Assembly: GCF_000003605.2 (NCBI RefSeq)
Contig: NW_003155250.1
Span: forward strand, 1 to 39,696
Direction of reading: 5' to 3'
Origin: Saccoglossus kowalevskii
Taxonomy: Eukaryota > Hemichordata > Enteropneusta > Harrimaniidae
DNA: 39,696 bases
Shown here in pieces: positions 29,837 through 39,696 of this stretch. The notes beneath the pieces are model-generated. The model had not been told where the DNA came from. It ran no database searches and worked only from the letters and a program-made list of their open reading frames with translations. Both the position numbers and the translations under genes were made by a program. The first letter of the stretch is position 1. Each line of letters begins with the position of its first letter.

Positions 29837-31575
29837 GTTGGATGATCGGAAACTCGTTATTTTTTTTTTATTTGGCCTGAGCTACAATCAATGTTGAGAA
29901 ACGTAAATTTGTATAAATCTGGCTCATTTTTCAAGGCAAGCCGGCATGACAAGGTCCATGCTTTTGATATTTAAAACCAGCTTTACATGTACATTGTGTA
30001 TTTCCTAATGCCGGGACTTAAAGTCATCAATTTTTATTTACAACTGTGCCCACCGATAAAGTGGTGTTAAGCTGACTGTGTGAAGGTCATTTCAGAATGT
30101 AGGTCATACTACCTGGTCCTGTTTTGTTTGTAACGAATAAAACAAGGATGACTCTAATAATTTCTTTACACGTTGGTGCATGTTTTGATTAATTAGTGAA
30201 AAATAATTCAAAATGTGCTGCATGTTTAATAGTGTGATATATACCTAAGACAAACAAAAATAGATCTGTTTTTGGTCCAAGGTTGATGTGCATTTTTTCT
30301 CTTTTCTTTTAACACACAGTTCTTTTAGTTTTATGTTTTCTTTCCATTTTTTTTTCAAAAACAAACAAACAAAATTTGTGAGCATCCCATTTTAAAACGA
30401 TTTGTACCAGAAACATCTATTTATGGTTTTTGCCTTGTTCATCACCCTGGTGGAGTTGGGGGGGGGGGGGTGCCGCAACATGGTTGTCAAGGCATACGGT
30501 TGTTTGAAATGTACATGTAGCCTTACTTTTTCCAGACATTTGAAGTTTTATTGATGAAGTGTCAATTTTGTAAATCTCCTTATCACACAAAAAAATCTTA
30601 TAGTTCATAGTTTGGATTATGTAAATGAATCAAATAAAATTCTGGTGATTAACGAAAAAAAAAGTGACTTCATCATAATCTTCTAGTCTGTGGAACTAGT
30701 TTTGAAAATTTTTCAGTGACTTATTTATATAAAATGGGGTAAAAATATTATTTTTTTTTGTCATGTGATCTTTAACTGCTAATGTTGTGTATAAATCCTA
30801 TCTGTTATCCAAATATTTCCACCAGACGCTATCACAAATGTCATATTTTGAGAAACGTTAAGAAATTTTGATATCAAGTAATTCAGAAAATCTGTACATT
30901 GTTCCAAGTTGTACATACATAAAATGGCTGAATTAGGATTATGATTTGAGTTATCTTATTAGAATTTGTTCATATTCTGTTCTGTCTACATTAATTTTTC
31001 CCCATATTTGTTGACTACAATTGGAGAAAAGCGTTTCATATAACAATGTCCAGTTATGTTGAGCTTTCTGCAAGGTTAGAGATTGATTGATACATTGATA
31101 AAATGTAACTGGTTTATTTCTAGCCAGCAATAAACTTATTTGAAGAAAATTTATTTGTTGAGTGATTATTAAGCACAGTTGCTCACATGTGGATTCAGAC
31201 GAGACGCTGAAATTCATTATTGGGATATCCAAATTGGTTTTTTAGCCCCCCCCCCTTAATGAAAAATCACCCAAATTAGTAAACTGCTCCAGTTTATACA
31301 AAGGAAATGTCATAGATTTCATAAAGGCCATTTTGTGAATTTTCAACACTTACTGGTACAACGGGTACATTGTATGCTCTTAAAATAAACAAAAAAAATC
31401 ACCAGATTCCATATTTTGTAACTGTTGTAAAAATGTTTTTAATTAATAATTTCACTTTTACTTCCACACAATATGAAAACTAGTTCAAGCTTTTCCAAGA
31501 CTCCAGTAACTTGAAAATTCATCTTCCACCAAAATAGTGGAACAATTTTATTATTTTTATGTATTTTAAATTTTT
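29837..31575. other. Intergenic stretch, nothing recognised
   Basis: AT-rich, with a G run at 30460-30471 and a C run near 31246. No exon that could continue the 29732 block was found, and no repeat family from elsewhere in the window. Confidence 0.45.
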
Positions 31576-32126
31576 AGCTCCGCTGTCGACTTTGTTGAGC
31601 GGAGCTTATCATATGAGCGATTGTCCGTCGGCGTCCGTTGTCGTCCGTGTCAATGTTTTACTTTTTCGACTCCTTCTTGAAAACTACAAGCCTGAATGCT
31701 TTGATACTTGGTGTGTATGTACCTGGAGTAGACCTCTCTTAGATTTGTTCATTTCATGATGATATCTTCAATTCTCTAATTTTTGTGAATATTTTTGTCA
31801 TTTTTGGTAAAAAGTGATATCTTTGACTTCTTGTTAAAAACCAAAAGTCCAATTGCTTTGATATTAAATATATAGTTACGACATGTGGACCTTTCTCAGA
31901 TTTGTTCATTTTGTGATGATATCCTCAATTCTCTAATTTTGGTGAATATTTTTGTCATTTTTGGTAAAAAGTGATATTTTTGAATTCTTGTTGAAAACGG
32001 CAAGTCAGATTGCTATACATACTATACATGTACATATTGTTCATTTTCTAATGATATCTTCTGTTCTTTAATTGAAATGTGCATTGCTAACAGCGGAGCT
32101 ATCTCAACCGAGAGGCTGCTTGTTTA
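31576..32126 (+). mobile_element. Palindrome-tipped interspersed repeat (copy 2)
   Basis: It starts AGCTCCGCTGTCGAC, TTT, GTTGAGCGGAGCT and ends CGGAGCTATCTCAACCGAGA, GGCTGCTTG. It is collinear with 17333-17864, including the three internal blocks, with about one change in ten to fifteen bases. The short open frame at 31559-31759 is inside it. Confidence 0.85.
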
Positions 32127-32178
32127 AAATTGTTTGGGCATTTCTATTGGCTACAGATCATAAACAACATTTTTGAAA

Positions 32179-32455
32179 CAAACAGCATCTTGGCTGAGAT
32201 AGCTCTGCTGTTAGAAATGCACATTTCAATTAGAGAATTGAAGATATCATCACAAAATAAATAAATCTGAGATTAATTCAACTTTAATAGGTAACTATAT
32301 GTATAATTTCAAAGCAATCAAACTTGCACTTTTCAACAAAAAGTTGAAACTTAAAGATATCATCACGAAATGAGCAAAAATCTGAAATAGGTCTCCCCAA
32401 GTTACATATACACCAAGTTTCAAGGCAAATCAGATTTGTATTTTTCAAGAACTAT
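32179..32455 (-). mobile_element. Palindrome-tipped repeat, inverted partial copy (copy 3)
   Basis: AACAGCATCTTGGCTGAGAT, then AGCTCTGCTGTTAGAAATGC is the minus-strand form of the right end of copy 2, which lies just 50 bp away. It continues with mirrored ATATCATCAC, CTCCCCAAG and AAGTTTCAAGGC blocks. It is truncated before the other tip and is more diverged than copies 1 and 2. Confidence 0.75.
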
Positions 32456-33076
32456 AATATGATGCAATAAAAATACAGACAATACAATAATGTCAAAGAT
32501 AGTTAAAAAAAAAATCTCATGAACATCAATCCATTCACTGTGAAATTGTAAATTTAAACCAAACATATAGTTGTGTTTATCGAAATCCTGTTTTTCATGA
32601 AAATGAAAGTGTTTCAATGGGATGATTTTGCGGCAGGTAACAAAGTTGATAGTGGTGAATAGTTAATGAAGAATTTGAATATTTTTTAACTTTTTTTTTT
32701 TCCAATAATGCAAGTTAGAAAAACTGGAATATGTTTCATCATAACAAAAATGGTAGTATTTATGCTGCGAAATAATGAAAGAAACATTTTCAATTATTGG
32801 TACGTACCAGTTATTTTAAACGCATACACGTCGTCTATTCTTCCCCAAACGAACGTAAATTTATTAATGACCAAAGCAGCCCGTAACGTTAAATATCATT
32901 ATCAAATGTTATTAAAATACAATATCAAAAAACAATATTATTGCTTCTTTAACTAGTTAACTTCTTGTTCTGCTGCTAGTTTATTTTATACCTGAATAAC
33001 CAAAAATCCTGTTGTGCAACACTTATGAATTCGACTATGGAACATGCTCGGTTGAACTAGTCTAGGAAATATGAAC
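32456..33076. other. Intergenic stretch, nothing recognised
   Basis: AT-rich sequence with short open frames on both strands that show no domain or splice context. Confidence 0.45.
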
Positions 33077-33447
33077 TACTGTAAAACATGTTGAAAAAGC
33101 GACATGCAATTTTAGCGAATTGTGGTAAAATTAAGAAATAGCGAAATGTTGATTTAGCGAATCTCTCTTGTCATTGTTTATTTCCTGTTTTCACAATACT
33201 TGTCTTTCGTGCACCAAAACAAATGCGCAGTTATCACCTCCATAAAAACAAAGAAAACTGTCAAGAGTAATTTGATTCTGTTTGCAATGATAAAAAACTT
33301 ATTCAACAGGGATATAAAAAGCGAGTATTGTTGCTGAGTTACATCCAGAACATTAAGCCGCGATCTCACTTCCCCCTCGTGTTGTTTTTTTTTTCCTTTT
33401 TTTTAATTCCTTATTTCATGGGGGTCTCTCCAGTCATGCAGCCTACC

Positions 33448-33736
33448 TGACCTTCGCTTGGGCCTAGGATTTTATCCTACCCCCCATTCAAGAGTACCGT
33501 CACCATTCTCATGGTGGCCATCCTCCATTCTCGGCACTCTTGTTTGACCAAAACTTGCCACTCAAGGTCAGCGACCTTGACCTTGGCCCCAGGAAGTCAG
33601 ACCGAAGGGGCCCCCCTGCCCAAATTTTTCTTGATTTTGTAGTTCTGTAATTGCTAGTTTTTTGTATTTGCATTATTGTTATGTATTAAAATATTTGATA
33701 TCTCGTACAACTTGCGTAGCGGTGTGTTTTTACAAA
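33448..33736. repeat. Direct repeat, left copy (LTR-like, 98% identical to the right copy)
   Basis: From AGGATTTTATCCT through GTGTGTTTTTACAAA this matches 34039-34326 with about six differences in 265 bp, by eye. It starts near TGACCT and the reverse strand starts TGTAAAAACACACC, so tips can be read as TG...CA in either direction. With the right copy and about 300 bp between, it resembles a miniature LTR element (TRIM). No target duplication, primer-binding site or polypurine tract was found, so a plain segmental duplication is possible. Confidence 0.6.
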
Positions 33737-33773
33737 GTGGGGGTCTGTGGTGTCACAGACCCATTTTGTAAAA
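33726..33773. repeat. Hairpin at the inner edge of the left direct repeat
   Basis: TTTTTACAAAGTGGGGGTCT, GTG, a GTGT loop, then CACAGACCCATTTTGTAAAA: arms of about 20 bp with one gap. It overlaps the last ten bases of the left copy; the right copy is followed by unrelated sequence. Confidence 0.7.
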
Positions 33774-34038
33774 GCACTGAGCTTGAGGCTTAATCCGGAT
33801 CGCTGAAGCATCAACTCCAGCCAATCACTCGTCGTTAATTTTGACCAATTAACTGCTTTTATTCTCCTCCAATTAGCACCAAGGTCAGTGTCAAGTTGCA
33901 CACGTCTCTTAGCGTCACCTAGCTTTGTTGTCAACTTTCTTTGTTTCAGCTTTTCATTCAGCTTTTTGTTTCGCCTCAGTGCACATCGCTCGCTAACCCT
34001 CCACCATCCCCTTTCTTCCTCCTTGGACCCTTTCGTTC

Positions 34039-34326
34039 TGACCTGGGTCAAGGCCAAGGATTTTATCCTGCCCCCCATTCAAGAGTACCGTCACAATTCT
34101 CATGGTGGCCATCCTCCATTCTCGGCACTCTTGTTTGACCAAAACTTGCCACTCAAGGTCAGCGACCTTGACCATGGCCCCAGGAAGTCAGACCGAAGGG
34201 CCCCCCTGCCCAAATTTTTCTTGATTTTGTCGTTCTGTAATTGCTAGTTTTTTGTATTTGCATTATTGTTATGTATTAAAATATTTGATATCTCGTACAA
34301 CATGCGTAGCGGTGTGTTTTTACAAA
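34039..34326. repeat. Direct repeat, right copy
   Basis: Partner of 33448-33736. It contains the same CCCCCCATTCAAGAGTACCG, CATCCTCCATTCTCGGCACT and GAAGTCAGACCGAAGG words. The 33737-34038 spacer carries a basic minus-strand open frame (rich in K and R) with no recognised domain. Confidence 0.6.
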
Positions 34327-34992
34327 ATTTCCGTAATAATATATCACTTCATTTATTTATTTTCATTGAAATAATGACCACAATGTATACGTTTATTTTT
34401 TTGTGTTAATTTACTTTTCAATAAAGTGTATTTATCATGTCAGTGGAGAAAAAAGACGTTGTTTGGCATCCATTTTGAATTTATAATACAGTCATTAGCG
34501 ACATCCTGAATTAGCAAATCTGTTCTCTCGCTAAATTCACTAAAAAGACATGCTCGTGAAAAAGACATGTTTTACAATATTTTTGTTTGAAGATCACTTG
34601 GAAGTAGTGGCAAAAAAAGAAGAGAAGAGATCTAAAAAGCACAGGTAGTGAAAAACGACCGTCATTGCAAACTATTCTATGGAAAACGCTTCAACTACAA
34701 TTTTGATTTATATGAATTGTCAGTTGGAAAGTCCCAAATGCGATTGAACTTCATGACACTTCAAAATGCTGACAATTCAATCAAAACCAAATCTACCGAA
34801 ATGTTTGGCCATTTGCAAACAACATCTGACCTGGATATCTTGCCAATAATGTAATTGTTGCAGTTATGGAACGGCGACAAACAAAAGTATTTCAATAAAA
34901 CAACATTAAGCAGCATAAATGAAAGATTCAAGGCAGGCAAGACATCCAATAACTATTCTATTGTGCAGACTATTCAGTTTAGTGTTATTAAT

Positions 34993-35152
34993 TCACGTCA
35001 TTTCAGGTGGCGTTCCAATTCCTAGTTCTTGTCGGAACTCATCCAATGGCTGCTCAAAATGCTTCTCAAAATAAATATTCATGTAAAACTTGGCATTGAG
35101 GGCAGTCTTGATTGTCCATACTATATAGTCTCTTGTCAGGTCAATCCTCTTG
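34993..35152 (-). CDS. COQ4: COQ4 last coding exon and stop
   Basis: The acceptor TATTTTTATTTGTAG leads one base that completes a serine codon, 52 further codons and TGA. The peptide includes [20 protein letters not shown] then [14 protein letters not shown], matching human [20 protein letters not shown] and GITAPP. A plus-strand open frame over the same bases is a shadow. Confidence 0.94.
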
Positions 35153-37740
35153 CTACAAATAAAAATATACAAATAAATATATATAATATATGTATTTCAT
35201 CACCAGTTTCCTCTTTTCATCACAAATTCACATAACAGTCCTGTTTATAGTCTACACTTTCCTTCAGAAGATTGGGACAAATAGCCAAAGTTTTTAAGTG
35301 AAAATTGACTCAAATTTTGTCTGTTGGCTCCAAAATTAGGGTTCATTTCCAGAAATATTGAAAAATATAAGAAAAAAGTGCAGACAAATTTGGAAAATTA
35401 GGTGGTGAAAAAGTTACTCGTAACCAACACAATAGTCTCTTTGAGTGCGCCCTCTAACAAGAAAATGAGAAATAGAGGGCGCAGTTGCAAATTCTCCAAA
35501 TGAGAAAACCATGAATTTCCATTCTAAGCTCTTTCTGGATAACTTGATGTAAAATACTGAATTTCTGATGCATACTTGTACCTTTGACATATGACTTTTA
35601 TTTGGACAAATTAGAATGTCTGCACTTCGTTTTCATCACATGGTATTGTGTTTAATACATTGTTTGGTAACACAAAATCTGAATGATGTATTTTCTACAG
35701 ATTATTGATCGGAAAGATGTTTAATCCAACAATAATTTATTTTTAGTGTGAAATATCAGTTTTTTTCACACTACACTACTATTACAAGTGTGAATGATTT
35801 ATCATGTGATATTGAGTTTTCCCACAGACAGTGATTTTCCAAAAAATAACATATTGACGACTTTCCATGGTTAATGTGACATTGTTTATATTGTTCCCTA
35901 TGTTTACTTGGTATATTGCAGAGATTCATTATGAAGAGGGCGTCCCACTCCTTAATAATGTTGACAGAGAACAACATTTTGCAAGTCATTGTGACTCTCT
36001 AGGACCCCAGAGAAAGTTGCTATGACTCCCTAGAGTCCCGCTGATAACAAATTTCACAATTTTTCTCTGACTTTATCTTGTGAAATTGAAGTAGTTAAAA
36101 GAATATATCACACACATATTTCCATAGTGTGGAAAAAAATCAATATCACATTTAGTGCATTTGCAAGAATATATTAATTTGAGTGACATTATCTTGGTAC
36201 CTAGGGAGTCAGAGCGACATTCACTAGAATCCTAGTGAGTCACAGTAACTTTCACTGGGATTTCATCTACACGAATTCCCTCAAATTATTTAATCATGAA
36301 ATTTGATAGCGATGAAAATAAAACAGTTTACAGTGATGTAAAACTGTGGTTGCTAATCCAGGTTTTCCAATTCAATCTTATGTCAACTTCAATATAATCT
36401 CACCTCAGGGGCAGCTTTATTGGTGCTAAGGCAGCCGCAAATCCACACATCGGCAAACCGGTTTGAATCCACTCGAACCACTTCACAACAACTTCGCCTT
36501 TGAAGTTTGTTGGCATACCAAGAAATGAATGACAAAAATCGTGTACTTCGCGATATCGCTGTATAACATAGGCATCCTCTATATTGTCTATGAATTTAAC
36601 CGGCATTCGGGTATCAGCACTGATTTTCTAGAAGTAAAGAAACATCAGTGACATTATTGTGTTCATATTCGTATTTGTTTATGCAATATTTTCATTTTCG
36701 TTTTAATACTATTTCTTGTTTGTCAGGACATTTGATGAAAAGTGGATGAGTTCAAACAGTTTTTGTTTCCAAGCTAAGAGTGCAGATTCACTGGTAAAGC
36801 ATGTGAATGTGATTTCTGAGTTTGAAAACATTAATACTGATCATTTATTGCATAGATGGTTTGTTTTCCAGAGGATAATGCAAATCAGGTTACTAAAAAG
36901 AGTATGTACGAGTGTGATCCACAGTCAGCTGGCGTGTGTATGTCACCGTTGTCTTTCCTGACTGCATGACAGGGTTGTGTGACCATCTTCTTATCATGAC
37001 AACATTATGGAAATTTATTGCGGTGTCCTGACATTAACCAGGGCTGGTCGCACACAAACACCTGTTGACCTTAATGAAGGTTCCTTCAAAGTCACATTCA
37101 TTAGTGAATGAATCTCGACCAATAAAATATGAGCCACCACATTGAGTCTGCGGCACACTCACCCAGGGTAGGGGGTTAACACTTTTCAGAAGTTCAACTC
37201 CAGGAAGGATTTGAACTTGAGTCTGCCAATCATGAGTCTGATGCAACAACCACTAACACTATAGTGATCAATTTTAATAAACTATACACATCAACCATTT
37301 CACCACCAGTTTCCTTTTTTTCATCACAAATTCACAAAATAGTCCCATTTATAGTCTGCACTATCCTTCCAAAGATTGGGACAAAAATAGCCAAATTTTT
37401 TGAGTAAAAACTGAAAATTGACTCCAAAATTAGGGAATATTGTAGAATATAAGAACAATTTTGGAAAGAAATTATGGTAGTCAAAAAGTTGAGGCTGGAT
37501 TTTATTTTTTTCAACACTTAACAAAATAGCATAATAAACCATCCTTTACATGTTGAGATTGGAACATTCCATTATTTTAATAGGGGTGGCATTGGAAATT
37601 TGAATGAGTAACTAATTTGAGAATCCTGGTTACTTACATGTTTATCCATGTAATCTGCATAATCTCTTCCAAATAATCCTTCAGGAAGTGATCTTAAGTA
37701 GTCCATATCTATGGTCCTTGTATTAATTCGAGGCTTCTCA
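34993..37740 (-). CDS. COQ4: COQ4 orthologue, 3' part (last three coding exons), 5' end outside window
   Basis: Minus-strand exons 37740-37638, 36627-36404 and 35152-34993 join in frame across GT-AG introns to give 161 residues and a TGA stop. They cover the C-terminal 60% of COQ4 (about 265 residues in human). The second exon carries the COQ4 metal motif H-D-x2-H-x11-E ([17 protein letters not shown]), preceded by [12 protein letters not shown] and followed by [15 protein letters not shown], all matching human COQ4. COQ4 is a mitochondrial matrix-side inner-membrane protein of the coenzyme Q synthesis complex; recent work assigns it the oxidative decarboxylation of the C1 ring carbon. The first exons and the mitochondrial targeting sequence should lie to the right, beyond the satellite at 37820-39696, which is therefore intronic. 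The gene is convergent with ZMYND19. Confidence 0.95.
35200..35417 (+). mobile_element. AACCTTTTCA-type MITE (copy 3), in a COQ4 intron
   Basis: CACCAGTTTCCTCTTTTCAT, CACAAATTCACATAACAGTC, then TCTGTTGGCTCCAAAATTAG and AGTGCAGACAAATTTGG, then GGTGGTGAAAAAGTTA. It has the same order as 10684-10892. Confidence 0.7.
35447..35484. repeat. Small hairpin, TGCGCCCTCTA arms
   Basis: TGCGCCCTCTA at 35447-35457 and TAGAGGGCGCA at 35474-35484 are perfect 11-base inverted repeats around a 16-base loop. Each arm also holds the AGAGGGCGC part of the CTCF core, but neither is a full match. Confidence 0.6.
35985..36262. repeat. Foldback repeat in a COQ4 intron
   Basis: The left part reads CATTGTGACTCTCTAGGACC and GCTATGACTCCCTAGAGTCC. 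The right part, reversed, reads TACTGTGACTCACTAGGATT and GCTCTGACTCCCTAGGTACC. The arms are about 55 bp and moderately diverged, with 160 bp between. It is MITE-like, of an unnamed family. Confidence 0.6.
36404..36627 (-). CDS. COQ4: COQ4 internal coding exon with the metal-binding motif
   Basis: The acceptor TTTACTTCTAG leads 74 codons plus two bases, and the donor is GAG|GTGAGA. The peptide begins [20 protein letters not shown] and continues [54 protein letters not shown]. The H-D-x2-H-x11-E ligands are complete. The human counterpart is RYREVHDMLHTLLGMPTN and so on. Confidence 0.96.
37019..37269 (-). mobile_element. tRNA-derived SINE (copy 2)
   Basis: The minus-strand head GATCACTATAGTGTTAGTGG is followed by GTTGTTGCATCAGACTCATG and then AAGTTCAAATCCTTCC, whose GTTCAAATCC is a good B box. 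The body (ATTCACTAATGAATGTGACT, AAGGTCAACAGGTG) matches copy 1. The A box is worn (TAGTGTTAGTGG). No poly-A or simple-repeat tail is obvious. Confidence 0.85.
37296..37495 (+). mobile_element. AACCTTTTCA-type MITE (copy 4)
   Basis: It starts AACCATTTCACCACCAGTTT, then CATCACAAATTCACAAAATA, CCAAAGATTGGGACAAAAAT, AGCC. The right tip is worn (GTCAAAAAGTTGA). Confidence 0.7.
37638..37740 (-). CDS. COQ4: COQ4 coding exon (leftmost of those preceding the window edge)
   Basis: The acceptor TTTCTTTCCTCAAG leads one base of a split codon and 34 codons reading [20 protein letters not shown] then [14 protein letters not shown]; the donor is CAT|GTAAGT. Human reads [20 protein letters not shown] then GSLGREYLRFLD. 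The acceptor four bases further in (TGAG) is an alternative but a poorer site. Confidence 0.93.
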
Positions 37741-37819
37741 CTTGAGGAAAGAAATTACACTGAGTAAGAACAAATTATATGTTCTATCATGGTATACTAG
37801 TATATGGTGAAAAGATGTT

Positions 37820-38053
37820 TTTCAGCAACATGTTGAGTTTTTAGGCAATGTATTGATTTAGACAATGTGTTTAGTTAGGCATTATGTTCAGTTTTCAGGC
37901 AATGTGTTTAGTTAGGCATTATGTTAAGTTTTCAGGCAATGTGTTTAGTTAGACATTATGTTAAGTTTTCAGGCAATGTGTTTAGTTAGGCATTATGTTA
38001 AGTTTTCAGGCAATGTGTTTAGTTAGGCATTATGTTGAGTTTTCAGGCAATGA
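37820..38053 (+). repeat. 37-bp tandem repeat, about five copies
   Basis: The unit GGCAATGTGTTTAGTTAGGC plus ATTATGTTAAGTTTTCA repeats with few changes. It shades into the 17-bp satellite to its right; both are built from (A)ATG-TT-(G)AGTT-type words, so they probably share an origin. Confidence 0.85.
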
Positions 38054-39696
38054 AATTAGAGATACATTGAGTATGAGAATGCATTGAGTTAGGTGATGCA
38101 TTGAGTTTAAATAGGGAATGCATTGAGTTTGAGAAAGAATTGAGTTAGGAAATGCATTGAGCTAGGGAATGCATTGAGTTTAAATAGGGAATTCATTGAG
38201 TTAGGGAATGCATTGAGTTCGAGAATGCATTGAGTGAGGGAATGCATTGAGTTAGGGAATGCATTGAGTTTAAATAAGGAATGCATTGAGTTTGAGAATG
38301 CATTAAGTTAGGGAATGCATTGAGCTTAAATAGGGAATGCATTGAGTTTGAGAATGCATTGAGTTAGGGAATGCATTGAGTCGGGGAATGCATTGAGTTA
38401 GGAATGCATTGAGTTCAAGAATGCATTGAGTTAGGGAATGCATTGAGTCAGTGATGCATTGAGTTTGAGAATACATTGAGTTAGGGAATGCATTGAGTTT
38501 GAGAATGCATTGAGTTAGGGAATGCATTGAGTTTGAGAATGTATTGAGTTAGGTGATGCATTGAGTTCGAGAATGCATTGAGTTAGGGAATGCATTGAGT
38601 TCGAGAATGCATTGAGTTAGGTGATGCATTGAGTTCGAGAATGCATTGAGTTAGGGAATGCATTGAGTTAGGGAATGCATTGAGTTCGAGAATGCATTGA
38701 GTTAGAGTATGCATTGAGTTAAGGAATGCACTGAGTTAGGGATGCATTGAGTTTGAGAATGCATTGAGTTAGGCAAAGCATTGAGTTTGAGAATGCATTG
38801 AGTTAGTCTATTAGCAGATAGGTGATGCATTGAGTTAGGGAATGCATTGAGTTCGAGAATGCATTGAGTTAGGGATGCATTGAGTTAGAGTATGCATTGA
38901 GTTAGGGAATGCACTGAGTTAGGGATGCATTGAGTTTGAGAATGCATTGAGTTAGGCAAAGCATTGAGTTTGAGAATGCATTGAGTTAGGTGATGCATTT
39001 ATTTTAAGAATGCATTGAGTTAGGTAATGCATTGAGTTAGGGAATGCATTGAGTTTGAGAATGCATTGAGTTAGGCACTGCATTAAGTTAGGCAATGCAT
39101 TGAGTTAGTCTATTAGCAGATAGGTGATGTATTGAGTTTGAGAATGCATTGAGTTAGGCACTGCATTGAGTTAGGCAATGCATTGAGTTAGTCTATTAGC
39201 AGATAGGTGATGCATTGAGTTAGGGAATGCATTGAGTTCGAGAATGCATTGAGTTAGGGATGCATTGAGTTAGAGTATGCATTGAGTTAGGGAATGCACT
39301 GAGTTAGGGATGCATTGAGTTTGAGAATGCATTGAGTTAGGCAAAGCATTGAGTTTGAGAATGCATTGAGTTAGGTGATGCATTTATTTTAAGAATGCAT
39401 TGAGTTAGGTAATGCATTGAGTTAGGGAATGCATTAAGTTAGGCACTGCATTGAGTTAGGCACTGCATTGAGTTAGGCAATGCATTGAGTTAGTCTATTA
39501 GCAGATAGGTGATGTATTGTGTTTGAGAATGCATTGAGTTAGGCAATGCATTGAGTTAGGCAATGCATTGAGTTAGTCTATTAGCAGATAGGTGATGCAT
39601 TGAGTTAGGGAATGCATTGAGTTTGAGAATGCATTGAGTTAGGCACTGCATTGAGTTAGGCAATGCATTGAGTTAGTCTATTAGCAGATAGTGATG
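38040..39696 (+). repeat. 17-bp satellite with a 385-bp higher-order period, runs off the window
   Basis: The monomer is AATGCATTGAGTTAGGG, with the variant AATGCATTGAGTTYGAG, often alternating. From about 38806 a rare insert, GTCTATTAGCAGATAG, marks a higher order: it starts at 38806, 39108, 39191, 39493, 39576 and 39676. The gaps are 302, 83, 302, 83 and 100 bp, so 302 plus 83 gives a 385-bp unit. Identical runs of variants (including the odd GATGCATTTATTTTAAG) recur one period later. The array is inside a COQ4 intron. The minus-strand open frame of LTQCI-like repeats is an artefact. Confidence 0.95.

Larger units (their letters stand above)
33077..34578. mobile_element. Split MITE carrying a young 290-bp direct-repeat insertion
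   Basis: The left end (33077 onward) reads TACTGTAAAACATGTTGAAA, AAGCGACATGC, with TTTAGCGAATCTCTC further in. The right end (to 34578) mirrors it: CGCTAAATTCACTAAAAAGA, CATGCTCGTG, AAAAAGACATGTTTTACAAT, A. Such elements in this window are usually about 200 bp. The extra 1.3 kb between the halves, about 33180-34480, holds the direct repeats listed next and is best explained as later insertions. Confidence 0.6.
36628..37637 (-). other. COQ4 intron with a SINE and a MITE
   Basis: It contains the SINE at 37019-37269 and the MITE at 37296-37495. The open frame at 36716-36961 on the opposite strand has no domain. Confidence 0.75.

Noticed and set aside
33686-34078. 130-codon minus-strand open frame, Lys and Arg rich
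   Set aside because: It crosses a repeat border and a hairpin and has no recognised domain; probably chance within the repeat spacer.
36716-36961. 81-codon plus-strand open frame in a COQ4 intron
   Set aside because: No homology and opposite to the transcribed strand; likely chance.
38303-38527. Minus-strand open frame of LTQC repeats
   Set aside because: Product of the 17-bp satellite; not maintained across variants with indels.
38040-39696. TTAGGG words suggesting an internal telomere array
   Set aside because: TTAGGG is only part of one 17-bp monomer type and never occurs in tandem; it is replaced by TTYGAG in the alternate monomer.

Overview
This window is AT-rich, intron-rich animal DNA. 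It contains one complete protein-coding gene, the 3' part of a second gene, and a dense load of small repeats. The best guess is a marine invertebrate (lophotrochozoan or hemichordate-like). That guess rests on the gene structure, an intermediate repeat style (many short TACTGTAAAA-tipped MITEs, tRNA-derived SINEs, minisatellites) and the absence of bacterial or vertebrate hallmarks. The species cannot be fixed from sequence alone.

Gene 1 is a ZMYND19 (MYND zinc finger, MIZIP) orthologue on the + strand at 8091-25958. Its six coding exons all have GT-AG introns, the phases agree at every junction, and they join into a 228-residue protein that follows human ZMYND19 (about 227 residues) from end to end. 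A promoter-like stretch with GC-box, inverted CCAAT and CACGTG motifs lies just upstream. Gene 2 is COQ4 (coenzyme Q biosynthesis) on the - strand: its last three coding exons lie at 37740-34993, and the 5' exons are beyond the right edge. The two genes are convergent. As I recall, both human orthologues are on 9q34, so the pairing may reflect old linkage. A lone exon-like block at 29732-29836 looks coding but has no recognisable partner exons.

Repeat layout, left to right. 1-1600 is an old cluster of direct and inverted copies. 1698-1833 is a foldback. 3125-3619 is a solo LTR with a perfect 5-bp target duplication, a TATA box and heat-shock-element-like motifs. 4997-5832 is a 48-bp minisatellite. 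Intron 1 holds a LINE C-terminal relic, foldback elements, a SINE, an LTR-like block and a 24-bp minisatellite that runs up to the acceptor of exon 2. Introns 2-5 hold hairpin-tipped repeats and several MITEs, some nested inside each other, plus a degenerate array that appears to have grown from the exon 4 splice donor. The intergenic region carries further copies of the same families and a 98%-identical pair of about 290-bp direct repeats inside a split MITE. The right end, inside a COQ4 intron, is a 17-bp satellite with a 385-bp higher-order period that runs off the window.

No operon, CRISPR array, toxin or viral gene was seen. The interest lies in repeat architecture around conserved single-copy genes rather than in a new protein system.
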